Below, one piece after another: positions 48,682 to 57,038 of a stretch of DNA of 64,000 nt. This DNA comes from Novosphingobium sp. ERN07 (GTDB lineage: Bacteria > Pseudomonadota > Alphaproteobacteria > Sphingomonadales > Sphingomonadaceae). The DNA lies in assembly GCF_012641335.1 (NCBI RefSeq), contig NZ_JABAID010000001.1, positions 62,001-126,000 of the forward strand. The letters are read 5' to 3'. The translations under genes and the position numbers were made by a program. The notes under the pieces are model-generated. The model had not been told where the DNA came from. It ran no database searches and saw only the letters and a list, made by a program, of their open reading frames with translations. The number at the start of each line of letters is the position of its first letter. Positions within the stretch are counted from its first letter, which is position 1.

Positions 48682-48948
48682 ATGGGCCTGATCGTTCTTC
48701 TCATCGTCGGCGGCATTCTTGGCTGGCTGGCCAGCATCGTCATGCGCACCGACGCACAGCAGGGCATTTTCCTCAACATCGTGGTCGGCATCGTCGGCGC
48801 TTTGCTTGGCGGCTTCCTGCTCGCTCCGCTGATCGGTGGGGGCAGCATCACGCAGGGCATTTCGGCCGGCACGCTGATCGTTTCGTTCCTTGGCGCGCTG
48901 ATCCTGCTCGCGATCGTCAACCTCGTCCGTCGCGGTTCGGTTCGCTAA
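48682..48948 (+). CDS. GlsB/YeaQ/YmgE family membrane protein
   Basis: The 88-residue, three-helix inner-membrane protein is a transglycosylase-associated (GlsB/YeaQ) family member: GLIVLLIVGGILGWLASIVM, NIVVGIVGALLGGFL and a final LIVSFLGALILLAIVNLVRRG. Relatives are general-stress proteins of unknown mechanism. AAGGGG lies about 10 nt before the ATG. A hairpin terminator follows. Confidence 0.92.
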   Translation: MGLIVLLIVGGILGWLASIVMRTDAQQGIFLNIVVGIVGALLGGFLLAPLIGGGSITQGISAGTLIVSFLGALILLAIVNLVRRGSVR

Positions 48949-48968
48949 TCGCGCTGATCAAACACCCA

Positions 48969-48998
48969 GAGGGCGGTTCGCAAGAGCCGCCCTTCTTA
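48969..48998 (+). terminator. Terminator after the GlsB-family gene
   Basis: GGGCGG (48971-48976) pairs with CCGCCC (48988-48993), extended by AGAG/CTT on the outside, and leads into TTCTT. Confidence 0.6.
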
Positions 48999-49013
48999 AC
49001 GAAAGGGATGCAC

Positions 49014-49283
49014 ATGAAAGGTTTCCTCAAAGGCGCGCTGATGGTGCCCGTTCTCGCGATGGGCCTCGGCCTCGCCGCTTGCGACAGCAAGCAGGAAAAC
49101 GCCGCCGAAGATCAGGCTGACGCCGTTCGCGATGCGGCAGACGCCACCGCCGATGCGATTGATGCTCAAGCCGATACAATGTCCGGCGCGTCGGAAGACG
49201 CGATGGAGAACAAAGCCGATGCGGTTCGCAAGTCGGGCGAAGCCAAAGCCGACGCAATGGAAGACAAGGCCGACAAGATGTAA
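49014..49283 (+). CDS. Small Ala/Asp/Lys-rich lipoprotein
   Basis: ATG 49014, with GAAAGGG about 7 nt upstream, encodes 89 residues. A lipoprotein signal (FLKGALMVPVLAMGLGLAAC) ends at Cys24. The mature part is built of near-repeats of ADAV/ADAT/KADAM with Glu and Lys, giving a long amphipathic helix or coiled coil similar in style to Lpp-like or plasma-membrane stress proteins. No enzyme motif is present. Its position after the GlsB-family gene suggests an envelope stress role. Confidence 0.8.
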   Translation: MKGFLKGALMVPVLAMGLGLAACDSKQENAAEDQADAVRDAADATADAIDAQADTMSGASEDAMENKADAVRKSGEAKADAMEDKADKM

Positions 49284-49320
49284 GCTCCGGTTTACCCGGA
49301 ACACTGCCTTGATGGCCAAG

Positions 49321-49357
49321 GAAGCCCGGCACTACCCTGGAGGTGCCGGGCTTTTTC
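49321..49357. terminator. Terminator between the small lipoprotein gene and phhA
   Basis: AAGCCCGGCAC (49322-49332) pairs perfectly with GTGCCGGGCTT (49343-49353) and runs into TTT. It serves the plus-strand gene and possibly the convergent phhA. Confidence 0.85.
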
Positions 49358-49373
49358 TATGCCGACGGGACAT

Positions 49374-50312
49374 CTACGTGGGCACCGCCCCCGACCCGTG
49401 CCCGCCGCGCAGGTGATACTCCAGCGTCCCCCGCTGCAACACGTCGTCCACGTCGATCACAGCCGTATTGGCATAGGTGAACCCCGGTCCCAGCCCGCGA
49501 TAGAGGCGGTCGAAATCGCGCTCCACGGTCTGGTGATAGAGATCAGCAAAGCTCTCGATCACGAAATACGTCGGCTGCAGATCGTCGATCACGTAATCGG
49601 TGCGCATTACCCGGTCGACGTTCAGCATGATCCGGTTGGGCGATGCCCCTTCCAGCGCAAACACGGCCTCGCGCGGGCCGGAAAGAATGCCTGCGCCATA
49701 AACCTTCGGCGCGCCGCCCTCGATCACCAGCCCGAATTCCACCGTGTACCAGTAGAGCGCGCCAAGCGCCTTCAGCCGGTTGTGCCGCATCGCCTTCCAC
49801 CCGGCGCGGCCATACTCCTGCATATAGTCGGCATAAGTCGGATCAGTCAGCATCGGCACATGCCCGAACACATCGTGGAACACGTCCGGCTCTTCGATAT
49901 AGTCGAACGTTTCGCGCGTGCGGATGAAATTGCCCGCAGGAAAGCGCCGATTGGCCAGATGCCAGAAGAATACGTGATCGGGGATCAGCATGGGCACGGG
50001 CACCACGCTCCACCCGGTCAGCGCATCCAGTTCGCCCGATAGTCGCGCAAAATCGGGCACCCCGCCTCGCCCAAGGTCCAGTCGCTCAAGCCCCTGCAAA
50101 AAGGCGCTGCACGCCCGCCCCGGCAGCACATCCATCTGCCGCGCATAAAGCGCGTCCCAAATATCATGCTCGTCGCTGGCATAGCGCCGCTGTGCAGGCT
50201 CAACCCAATCTTCTCCCACCCGCTCCGGGCGCTTGAGCGGCGCGGTATAGACGCCTTCGGGCATCTCAGGCAGGCGCATGTAATCAAAGGCGGAAGTATC
50301 AGCAGCGGTCAT
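49374..50312 (-). CDS. phhA: Phenylalanine 4-monooxygenase
   Basis: ATG 50312 gives 312 residues. The nonheme iron triad is visible: His146 and His151 in EEPDVFHDVFGHVP and Glu192 in ALYWYTVEFGL. The enzyme hydroxylates phenylalanine to tyrosine with tetrahydropterin and O2. A pterin carbinolamine dehydratase (phhB), a frequent neighbour elsewhere, is not here. It is divergent from rpmG. Confidence 0.96.
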   Translation of the reverse strand: MTAADTSAFDYMRLPEMPEGVYTAPLKRPERVGEDWVEPAQRRYASDEHDIWDALYARQMDVLPGRACSAFLQGLERLDLGRGGVPDFARLSGELDALTGWSVVPVPMLIPDHVFFWHLANRRFPAGNFIRTRETFDYIEEPDVFHDVFGHVPMLTDPTYADYMQEYGRAGWKAMRHNRLKALGALYWYTVEFGLVIEGGAPKVYGAGILSGPREAVFALEGASPNRIMLNVDRVMRTDYVIDDLQPTYFVIESFADLYHQTVERDFDRLYRGLGPGFTYANTAVIDVDDVLQRGTLEYHLRGGHGSGAVPT

Positions 50313-50501
50313 CGATTTATCAATCTGGTTACGTATGCAACCAATATCACGCCCGCTGCGTTCCGGCAAATCGCAAGACCTGTCTCTCCGTGCTTGACTT
50401 CACGGTGATTCTACCCCAACGGCCCACCCCTGTGACGGCGGCGTGGAAACGCGCCGCCACATTCGTTTTCAGATTCGCGCGCGAAATATCAGGATAGAGT
50501 C

Positions 50502-50669
50502 ATGGCAAAGCCCACCACCGTCAAGATCCGTCTGGTCTCGACCGCAGAAACCGGCTTCTTCTACGTAACCAAGAAGAACCCGCGCAACACGACCGAGAAG
50601 ATGACCTTCCGCAAGTACGATCCCGTCGTGCGCAAGCATGTCGAGTTCAAGGAAGCGAAGATCAAGTAA
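50502..50669 (+). CDS. rpmG: 50S ribosomal protein L33
   Basis: A 55-codon gene starts at ATG 50502 ([20 protein letters not shown], then [14 protein letters not shown] and [20 protein letters not shown]). Length and sequence match the cysteine-free L33 of alphaproteobacteria. L33 lies in the large subunit near the E site. GGATAGAG precedes the start. Confidence 0.97.
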   Translation: MAKPTTVKIRLVSTAETGFFYVTKKNPRNTTEKMTFRKYDPVVRKHVEFKEAKIK

Positions 50670-50767
50670 TAAGGCGCTTTTGCGCTTTACAACCGCCTGA
50701 ACCGCCGGTCTCCTCGGAACCAAGGCGGTTCACGGCGAGTTCAACGCCGACACTGCAAGGAACGGCG

Positions 50768-51427
50768 ATGAACACGATCAACACCTCACTTCGCAAGATA
50801 GGCCGCCTTGGCGCGGCCTTTTCCCTTGCCTTGGCGGCGGGTGCGCCCGCCATGCTTGCCGCGCCCACCGTGGCGCAGGCACAGGCTTCCGACGTCGAAC
50901 GCGCTGTCTCGGCCCTTCGCGGCATCAGCACGCTGCGCGCCAATTTCGTGCAGACGGATCGCTCCGGCCAGTCGATTTCGGGCGTGCTCACCATGAAGCA
51001 GCCCGGCCGCATCCGCTTCCAGTATCAAAAGGGCGTGCCCCTGCTGATCGTGGGCGATGGTAAAGCGCTGACCATGATCGACTATGAAGTGCGCCAGGTG
51101 CAGCGCTGGCCCATCGGCAACAGCCCTCTGGGCGCGCTGCTCGATCCCAAAAAGGACGTGGCGCGCTTCGCCAAGCAGCTTCCCACTGGCGATGCTGGCG
51201 TGATCAGCCTGCAAGTGCGCGATCCAAAGCATCCTGAATATGGCACGATCACCATGATCTTCGTGCGCAATGGCGCCGCGCCCGGCGGTCTCCAACTTGA
51301 TTCGTGGGTTGCGCTGGATTCACAGAACAAGCGCACCACGGTCCGCCTTTCAGGCCATCAGTATGGCGTGGCGGTAGATGACCAGACGTTCAAATGGAAA
51401 GACCCGCGCCCCACCACCCGGCGCTGA
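50768..51427 (+). CDS. lolA: Outer-membrane lipoprotein carrier protein LolA
   Basis: This 219-residue protein has a signal peptide (LGAAFSLALAAGAPAMLAAPTVAQA) and the LolA beta-sheet fold, with LRANFVQTDRSGQSISGVLTM and GRIRFQYQKGVPLLIVGDGK typical of the family. It ferries lipoproteins from the LolCDE complex across the periplasm to the outer membrane. In sphingomonads no LolB is usual, so it may deliver directly. A bidirectional terminator follows. Confidence 0.93.
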   Translation: MNTINTSLRKIGRLGAAFSLALAAGAPAMLAAPTVAQAQASDVERAVSALRGISTLRANFVQTDRSGQSISGVLTMKQPGRIRFQYQKGVPLLIVGDGKALTMIDYEVRQVQRWPIGNSPLGALLDPKKDVARFAKQLPTGDAGVISLQVRDPKHPEYGTITMIFVRNGAAPGGLQLDSWVALDSQNKRTTVRLSGHQYGVAVDDQTFKWKDPRPTTRR

Positions 51428-51451
51428 TCGAAGCCAGACATAGCGAAACAG

Positions 51452-51487
51452 AATCCCCCTCCGCGCAAACGGAGGGGGATTTTTATC
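51452..51487. terminator. Bidirectional terminator between lolA and the TerC gene
   Basis: ATCCCCCTCCG (51453-51463) pairs with CGGAGGGGGAT (51470-51480) over a six-base loop and ends in TTTTTAT. It overlaps the last bases of the convergent TerC-family gene. Confidence 0.85.
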
Positions 51488-52499
51488 AGTTCACGGTGCC
51501 CGGTGCGATGGGCTGCTCTGGATCGTGCAGCGGCATCCCCCGCGTCTTCCACAGCGAATAGGCCACGCCACCCGCTATCAAGGCAAACGTCACGCCAAGG
51601 CTCAACGCGGGCGGAAACTTGTCGCCGCCCAGCAGGAAATCCGAAACGAAAATCTTGCTGCCGATGAACACCAGCACCGCCGCCAGCGCATACTTCAGGT
51701 AGGCGAAGCGTTCGATCATCGCAGCCAGTGCAAAGTACAGCGCGCGCAGGCCAAGGATCGCCATGATGTTCGACGTGTAGACGATGAAGGTGTCGGTCGT
51801 GATCGCAAAGATCGCGGGCACCGAATCGACCGCGAACACAAGATCGGCCAGATTGATCACCACCAGCGCCAGGAACAGCGGCGTGGCGGCGTTGACCATC
51901 TTTCCGGTCTTCGCGTCCGGCACTTTCACGAAGAAGTGCTGATCGTGCAGTTCCTTGGTCACGCGCATGTGGCGGCTGATCCAGCGAACAGCCGGGTTGT
52001 TGCCGATGTCGGGATCATGATCGTTCGCAAAGAACATCTTGATGCCGGTGAACACCAGAAACGCGGCAAAGATATAAAGTACCCAATAGGCCTGTTCGAC
52101 CAGCGCAGCACCACCTGCGATCATCGCGCCGCGCAGGATGATGACAGCCACGATACCCCAAAGCAGGGCGCGGTACTGGTATTTCGGCGGGATGGCGAAG
52201 AAGGTGAATATCAGGCTGATCACGAACACGTTGTCGATAGACAGCGCCTTTTCAATGAAGAACCCGGTGTAATATTTCATTCCCAGATCCGCGCCCTTTT
52301 CGGCCCAGACCCATGCGCCGAAAAGCAGTGCGATGGTGATGTAGAAGGCGGTCAGCTTCAGCGATTCACCGATGCCCATCGCCTTGTCCTCCTTGTGGAG
52401 GACGCCAAGGTCAAACGCGGTGAGCGCAACCACAAGGCCGAGGAAAGCCAGCCAGAACCACGCGGGCGTTCCCAGCCAGTCTGCGAAAAGAAATTCCAT
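51486..52499 (-). CDS. TerC family (Alx-like) membrane protein
   Basis: The 337-residue integral membrane protein has about nine helices. The conserved TerC acidic motifs are present: ALTAFDLGVLHK near 24-35, FIEKALSIDNVFVISLIF near 80-97 and LADLVFAVDSVPAIFAIT near 216-233. Alx/TerC proteins act in metal export, chiefly Mn2+, or tellurite resistance. An inverted repeat (CCCCGC/GCGGGG) lies in the ~55 nt before the start, but the yybP-ykoY riboswitch that often controls alx was not recognised. Confidence 0.93.
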   Translation of the reverse strand: MEFLFADWLGTPAWFWLAFLGLVVALTAFDLGVLHKEDKAMGIGESLKLTAFYITIALLFGAWVWAEKGADLGMKYYTGFFIEKALSIDNVFVISLIFTFFAIPPKYQYRALLWGIVAVIILRGAMIAGGAALVEQAYWVLYIFAAFLVFTGIKMFFANDHDPDIGNNPAVRWISRHMRVTKELHDQHFFVKVPDAKTGKMVNAATPLFLALVVINLADLVFAVDSVPAIFAITTDTFIVYTSNIMAILGLRALYFALAAMIERFAYLKYALAAVLVFIGSKIFVSDFLLGGDKFPPALSLGVTFALIAGGVAYSLWKTRGMPLHDPEQPIAPGTVN

Positions 52500-52559
52500 C
52501 TATCGTCTCCGCACCCCGCCGTGCCCGCAATGCGCAGGGAACAGCGGGGTTCCTCTATT

Positions 52560-52736
52560 TCAGACTGTTGCCAGAACAGCCGCTTCGGGGCGGCGCAGGA
52601 ACAGGCGGGCGAGACGGCTTTTCACCGTGGCCTTCAACTGGCGCAGGCGCATGGCTTCCAGCGGATCGCGCGCTATGCGCAGCGCCGCGTCCAACTTCTG
52701 GTGGCGTTCGAGCAAGTGGAAGTAACGGTCGGACAT
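52560..52736 (-). CDS. DUF465 (YdcH-like) small protein
   Basis: ATG 52736 encodes 58 residues. The helical hairpin pattern HLLERHQKLDAALRIA then DPLEAMRLRQLKATVKSRLARL matches DUF465, with the usual LK-rich second helix. The family is conserved and abundant in Proteobacteria but has no assigned function. It is upstream of, and in the same direction as, the TerC gene. Confidence 0.8.
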   Translation of the reverse strand: MSDRYFHLLERHQKLDAALRIARDPLEAMRLRQLKATVKSRLARLFLRRPEAAVLATV

Positions 52737-52981
52737 CAAAGTAACCCTTCGAAAGCATTGCGTTCGATCGGGGATGACGTGCGTTGGACCCGTCAGGTCA
52801 GGAACTGGGATAAGACCCGGACCCAAAGCATCGGCATCACCCGATGCGGTCCGACATCACGAGGCGCTTCCCATATTGGCGAAAGCACCGCGCCAGAGGG
52901 GCCCGGTCCGCTCACATAAATTGGAGCGATTCGATCTTGATTGCAAGTGAAATCGGAATCGCTTGCGGGCAGCGCCGCATA

Positions 52982-53000
52982 TGATATTAAAGTGATATCA
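52982..53000. promoter_or_regulatory. TGATAT/ATATCA palindrome before the SPFH gene
   Basis: TGATAT (52982-52987) and ATATCA (52995-53000) form an inverted repeat ending about 20 nt before the SPFH start, inside the likely promoter. A second dyad, GCGATTC...GAATCGC, lies at about 52926-52962. The ribbon-helix-helix protein encoded two genes on is a candidate binder, by inference only. Confidence 0.45.
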
Positions 53001-53020
53001 GATTTAGAGGGATGAATTCG

Positions 53021-53929
53021 ATGGCTGATTCGAAGACGCATTCGGCAAGCACGGAAACCTCGGCATGGTCGACCAATGGGTACGCCATGCTGATCCTGAT
53101 GATCGTGCTGGTGGTGCTGACCGCCGCGCGCGTGCTCGGCTTTGCTTCCAGCGAACCGGGCGAATCCGACGTGCTCTCTTTCCTCTCCACGATTTTCCTT
53201 GGCCCGGTAGTCATCGTCCTGATCGCGTCGGGCTTTTACATGATCCAGCCCAATCAGGCGGCGGCGATCATGCTGTTCGGCTCCTATCGCGGGACGGATC
53301 GCAACCACGGGCTGCGCTGGGTCTGGCCGTGGATGAGCAAGACCAAGATTTCGGTCCGCGCGAACAATGTCGTGTCGGAAAAGCTGAAAGTGAACGACCT
53401 GCGCGGCAACCCGATAGAGATCGCCGCCAACGTAGTCTGGCGCGTGTCAGACACCGCGCAGGCGCTGTTCGACGTGGACGATTACAAGGCCTTCGTCTTC
53501 GTCCAGATCGAAAGCGCGGTGCGCTCCATAGGGTCGCGCTATCCTTATGACGATATCGAACATCACGAAGTGACGCTGCGTGGCCACCACGATCAGATCA
53601 ACGCCGAACTGCGCGCCGAACTGAACGCGCGGTTGGTGCTGGCCGGGATCACCGTGGACGAATGCGGGCTGACCCACCTTGCCTATGCCCCCGAAATCGC
53701 CGGCGCCATGCTCCGCCGCCAACAGGCCGAGGCGGTGATTTCCGCGCGCAAGAAGCTGGTCGAAGGCGCGGTGTCGATGGTCGAACTCGCGCTCGATCAG
53801 CTATCGGCCAAGAACGTGGTCGAACTCGACGACGAACGCCGCGCGGCGATGGTATCGAACCTGATGGTCGTGCTGTGTGGTGAGCGCGATACGCAGCCGG
53901 TCGTCAATACCGGCACGCTCTACCAGTAA
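53021..53929 (+). CDS. SPFH/band 7 domain membrane protein
   Basis: ATG 53021 is chosen because TTTAGAGGG lies 9 nt upstream, too close to the earlier ATG 53012. The 302-residue protein has two membrane segments near residues 20-43 and 55-80, then an SPFH domain (IQPNQAAAIMLFGSYRGTDRNHG, and DDYKAFVFVQIESAVRSIGS) and a helical tail with RRQQAEAVISARKKLVEGAV. SPFH proteins form membrane scaffolds and large rings around proteases or lipid domains. It is followed after 9 nt by a ribbon-helix-helix gene, a pairing that looks like a unit. Confidence 0.92.
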   Translation: MADSKTHSASTETSAWSTNGYAMLILMIVLVVLTAARVLGFASSEPGESDVLSFLSTIFLGPVVIVLIASGFYMIQPNQAAAIMLFGSYRGTDRNHGLRWVWPWMSKTKISVRANNVVSEKLKVNDLRGNPIEIAANVVWRVSDTAQALFDVDDYKAFVFVQIESAVRSIGSRYPYDDIEHHEVTLRGHHDQINAELRAELNARLVLAGITVDECGLTHLAYAPEIAGAMLRRQQAEAVISARKKLVEGAVSMVELALDQLSAKNVVELDDERRAAMVSNLMVVLCGERDTQPVVNTGTLYQ

Positions 53930-53938
53930 GCCGATCGC

Positions 53939-54136
53939 GTGGCAGCCGCCCCCAAGAAAGCCTTCCCGCTGCGCATCGATCCGGCGCTCTTCGCCGCGAT
54001 CGAGCGCACGGCGGCGGCTGACCTGCGCTCTGCCAATGCCCAGATCGAAGTCCTGCTGCGCGAGGCACTGGCCAAGCGCGGCGTCAAGCTGGCCGATGCA
54101 GAACCTGTGCGCCGGGGAAGACCACCCAAAGCCTAA
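53939..54136 (+). CDS. Arc-type ribbon-helix-helix DNA-binding protein
   Basis: A GTG start gives 65 residues. The RHH fold is visible: a basic beta strand FPLRIDPALFAAIERTA followed by two helices (LRSANAQIEVLLREALAKRG) and a basic C-terminal RRGRPPKA. Such proteins dimerise and bind short operators. It lies 9 nt after the SPFH gene, so it may autoregulate the pair or adapt the SPFH protein to DNA. ATG is absent nearby. Confidence 0.85.
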   Translation: MAAAPKKAFPLRIDPALFAAIERTAAADLRSANAQIEVLLREALAKRGVKLADAEPVRRGRPPKA

Positions 54137-54213
54137 CCCTTAGACCAGCCCTTGGAACGCAAGGGCCTGTCAATCATTTCGCGCTATCCCGGCACCGAGA
54201 ACGCCGGGACAGG

Positions 54214-55209
54214 ATGCGTATGATGAACCCTTTTGCCCTTCGTGAGCGCCGCCATCATGGCCAGCGCCTTGCCGTGATGCTGCTGGGCGTCGCGGTGGTG
54301 GCGGCCATTCCGGCAACAGCGCTGTTCGCGCAGGGCCAGCGCACGCCCTATACCGTCGTCGAAACCGGGCGCACCTTCGCCGCCCTGCAGGATGCCGTGA
54401 ACGCCATTGGCGAAGGCTCCGGCACCATCCAGATCGAACCCGGCGTCTATCGCGATTGCGCGGTGCAAGGCGCGGGCGATGTCGGCTTCGTGGCGCAAGT
54501 GCCGGGGCAGACCGTGTTCGATGGCGCAGCGTGTGAAGGCAAGGCCACGCTGGTCGTGCGCGGGCGCTCCACCCGCGTCGAAGGGCTGATCTTCCAGAAC
54601 GTGCGCGTGCCCGATGCCAATGGCGCAGGCATCCGGCTTGAGCGCGGCAATCTGACCGTGCGCCAATCATGGTTCCGCGATAGCGAACAGGGCATCCTCT
54701 CTGCCGACGATCCCACCGGCGCGGTGCTGATCGAACAGTCCACTTTCAGCCGCCTTGGCCGCTGCGACCGTGGCCTGTCCTGCGCGCATTCGGTCTACTT
54801 CGGGGAATACGGCAGCGTCACGATCCGCCGCACCCGCTTTGAAGCCGGACGTGGTGGCCACTACGTGAAAACCCGCTCAGCCCGCGTCGACGTTTCGCAA
54901 TCCAGCTTTGACGATACCGGCGGCAAGACCACCAACTACATGATCGACCTCTCCGCCGGAGCCACCGGGCGGATCGCCGACAACATGTTCGTGCAGGGAC
55001 CGGACAAGGAAAACCACAGCGCCTTCATCGCCGTGGCCGCAGAAGGCCGCGCGCACAGTTCCGCAGGCCTGCTGGTCAGCGGCAACGACGCGCGCTTTGC
55101 GCCGGGCGTGCGCTGGGGATCGGTCTTCGTGGCAGACTGGTCGGGCGATGCGATATCCATCGGTCCCAACACGCTGGGTAGCGGCCTGACCAAGTTCGAA
55201 AAGCGCTGA
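54214..55209 (+). CDS. Exported right-handed parallel beta-helix protein
   Basis: The 331-residue protein has a basic N-terminus and signal segment (LAVMLLGVAVVAAIPATALFA-QG). The mature part is a series of short beta turns typical of pectate lyase-like helices: FAALQDAVNAIGEGSGTIQI, TRVEGLIFQNVRV, GAVLIEQSTFSRLG, RVDVSQSSFDDTGGK. No catalytic residues of a known polysaccharide lyase are clear. It would be periplasmic or surface-bound. The gene is preceded by a short gap after the RHH gene. Confidence 0.82.
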   Translation: MRMMNPFALRERRHHGQRLAVMLLGVAVVAAIPATALFAQGQRTPYTVVETGRTFAALQDAVNAIGEGSGTIQIEPGVYRDCAVQGAGDVGFVAQVPGQTVFDGAACEGKATLVVRGRSTRVEGLIFQNVRVPDANGAGIRLERGNLTVRQSWFRDSEQGILSADDPTGAVLIEQSTFSRLGRCDRGLSCAHSVYFGEYGSVTIRRTRFEAGRGGHYVKTRSARVDVSQSSFDDTGGKTTNYMIDLSAGATGRIADNMFVQGPDKENHSAFIAVAAEGRAHSSAGLLVSGNDARFAPGVRWGSVFVADWSGDAISIGPNTLGSGLTKFEKR

Positions 55210-55246
55210 ACTTGCCCTTGGCGGCCCCTGCCCCTACCTTAAAGGC

Positions 55247-55588
55247 GTGTTGAGCCGCCTTTCCCTGAACCTTGCCGGACGGATCTGGGCGCTTGTTCTT
55301 GCCCTGACCGTGCTGGCACACGCCACGGTGCCGTTCGAGGCACCGTTGCAGGCGCGTACCGGATCGGCGTTCAGCGCGGCCACGGTGGATCTGGCCGTCG
55401 CGCCCGAACGCAAGGTTCAGGTGCAGCGTGCGATGGTGCCCGTCACCCCGCCAAGGCCCGTGACAACGCTGGTTCCCCCTGCCCCCGCCGTAGAGCACGC
55501 TGAACACTTCTGGCCGCCCCAAACCGCGCCACCCGCGCCTGCGCCGCTGCTGCTGCGCCCTGCGCCAAGGGCACCGCCCCTCTCCTGA
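55247..55588 (+). CDS. Hypothetical exported Pro-rich protein
   Basis: GTG 55247 gives 113 residues with one N-terminal hydrophobic segment (GRIWALVLALTVLAHATVP) and a Pro/Ala-rich tail (PPAPAVEHAEHFWPPQTAPPAP). It resembles no family I know. The hydrophobic start suggests membrane anchoring or export. With no motif and a GC-rich tail, a chance frame is possible, though its spacing between two same-strand genes supports it. Confidence 0.45.
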   Translation: MLSRLSLNLAGRIWALVLALTVLAHATVPFEAPLQARTGSAFSAATVDLAVAPERKVQVQRAMVPVTPPRPVTTLVPPAPAVEHAEHFWPPQTAPPAPAPLLLRPAPRAPPLS

Positions 55589-55641
55589 ACTGCCGCTGCG
55601 CCCCACCGGGCGCCGATCAAACGCATTTCAGGAATACAACA

Positions 55642-55947
55642 ATGGCAAACAGTTCAACCATCGCGGCTGCGGTGGACGCGCGCCGCGCGCATGTCGAAGC
55701 CCTGCTCACCGCCTATCCCGATGTCACCCCCGAAGAACACGCCCTGCTGATCAACTGGTTCAAACGCGAAGCCAGCGCGCTCGACGTGGCGCTCGTGGCC
55801 AGCAATCCGGCGGCGCAGCGTGGATACCGCAAATTCCGCGCGGAACATGTCGACCGCTTTACCGCGAAAGATATGGTTCGTGCGCTGCTGTTCGTGGCGG
55901 TGGTCGCCGGGCTGGTGCTGGTCACCGTGGCAGGCGCGCCAGTCTGA
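55642..55947 (+). CDS. Hypothetical small single-pass membrane protein
   Basis: The 101-residue protein has a soluble acidic/helical N-terminal part (HVEALLTAYPDVTPEEHALL and FKREASALDVALVASN) and a C-terminal membrane helix (ALLFVAVVAGLVLVTVAGA). The tail-anchored layout, with the soluble part probably in the cytoplasm, is clear. No family is recognised. It converges on ribA with a 26-nt gap. Confidence 0.75.
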   Translation: MANSSTIAAAVDARRAHVEALLTAYPDVTPEEHALLINWFKREASALDVALVASNPAAQRGYRKFRAEHVDRFTAKDMVRALLFVAVVAGLVLVTVAGAPV

Positions 55948-55973
55948 ACCGGCAAGGACGGGGCCTTTGCTCT

Positions 55974-57038
55974 CTAGCGGAGCAGATGCCCCGTCCGGTC
56001 GCGCTTGGTTTCCAGATAGCGCTGGTTGTGCGGGTTGGCCGGAAGCTGGTGCGCCACCCGTTCAACCACTTCCAGCCCCAACCCCTCCAGCGTCGCCACC
56101 TTCTGCGGATTGTTGGTTAGCAGGCGCAAGGAGCGCACGCCCAGCAGATCGAGCATCCGCGCCGCCACCGGAAAATCGCGCGCCTCGCTCGGCAGGCCAA
56201 GCCGCTCGTTGGCGTCCACCGTGTCGAAACCCTGATCCTGCAATTCATAGGCGCGCAGCTTGTTGATCAGCCCGATCCCGCGCCCCTCCTGCCGCAGATA
56301 GAGCAGCACGCCCCAGCCGCCCGCATTGGCCTCTTCGGCCATGCGTGCCAGCGCGGCATCAAGCTGCGGGCCGCAATCGCATTTCAGGCTGCCCAGCACA
56401 TCGCCTGTCAGGCATTCGCTGTGCAGCCGCACCAGCGGCGCACGCTCGCTGGTCTGCTTGCCCAGCACCAGCGCCACATGCTCGCGCAAGTCATCCCGCG
56501 CCCGGAAGGCAATGATTTCGGCATGTTCACAAGCGTGCACCGGCAACCGCGCGCGTGCCTGAATGCTGATGTTCAGCGGGTCTTTGAACGCGGCCAGATC
56601 GGCGGTGGAAACCTCCGCCGCAATGTCCACGCCGGTAGAGATCATGAACGCCGGCAGGATACCCGCCAGCCGCGCCATCTCCATTGCGGCGGTGGCGGCA
56701 TCGTGCGCCACGATGGGATCGGCCTTGAACGGCCCGCGCAAGGGGCTGCGCAAGTCTTCGGCAGGATCAGCCAGATTGCGCGCGGCAGAAAGGCTGAACG
56801 GTTCCGCCCCGTGGATCATCACCGGCGCTTCGGGCACAGCGGCATCGCGCTGGTTGGCCAGCTTCAGCGTGGCGGCGCGCGCGGCAGAGATCAGCAGCCG
56901 CGCGGCATAGATGCCTGGCTGCACGAACGCCGTCTCCGCAGGCAGCAGATCGAGAGCGCCCTCCGCCCCGGTCACGCGGATCGCCCAACCGTGGCGCAGC
57001 GCGTCGAGCGCCCTTGCTACATTCCTGGATTCGCTCAC
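55974..57038 (-). CDS. ribA: GTP cyclohydrolase II with N-terminal extension
   Basis: GTG 57038 overlaps the xth stop (GTGA) and gives 354 residues. The C-terminal ~200 residues are a complete RibA domain: zinc cysteines in [33 protein letters not shown] with the active-site region, and [15 protein letters not shown]. It opens GTP for riboflavin synthesis. The N-terminal ~150 residues ([31 protein letters not shown]) are placed like a RibB domain but lack its acidic DDGN-type motifs, so this looks like a degenerate remnant, not a working bifunctional enzyme. Confidence 0.92.
   Translation of the reverse strand: MSESRNVARALDALRHGWAIRVTGAEGALDLLPAETAFVQPGIYAARLLISAARAATLKLANQRDAAVPEAPVMIHGAEPFSLSAARNLADPAEDLRSPLRGPFKADPIVAHDAATAAMEMARLAGILPAFMISTGVDIAAEVSTADLAAFKDPLNISIQARARLPVHACEHAEIIAFRARDDLREHVALVLGKQTSERAPLVRLHSECLTGDVLGSLKCDCGPQLDAALARMAEEANAGGWGVLLYLRQEGRGIGLINKLRAYELQDQGFDTVDANERLGLPSEARDFPVAARMLDLLGVRSLRLLTNNPQKVATLEGLGLEVVERVAHQLPANPHNQRYLETKRDRTGHLLR

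Noticed and set aside
52500..52560. yybP-ykoY manganese riboswitch before the TerC gene
   Set aside because: A CCCCGC/GCGGGG hairpin exists, but the conserved core of that class could not be located in about 60 nt.
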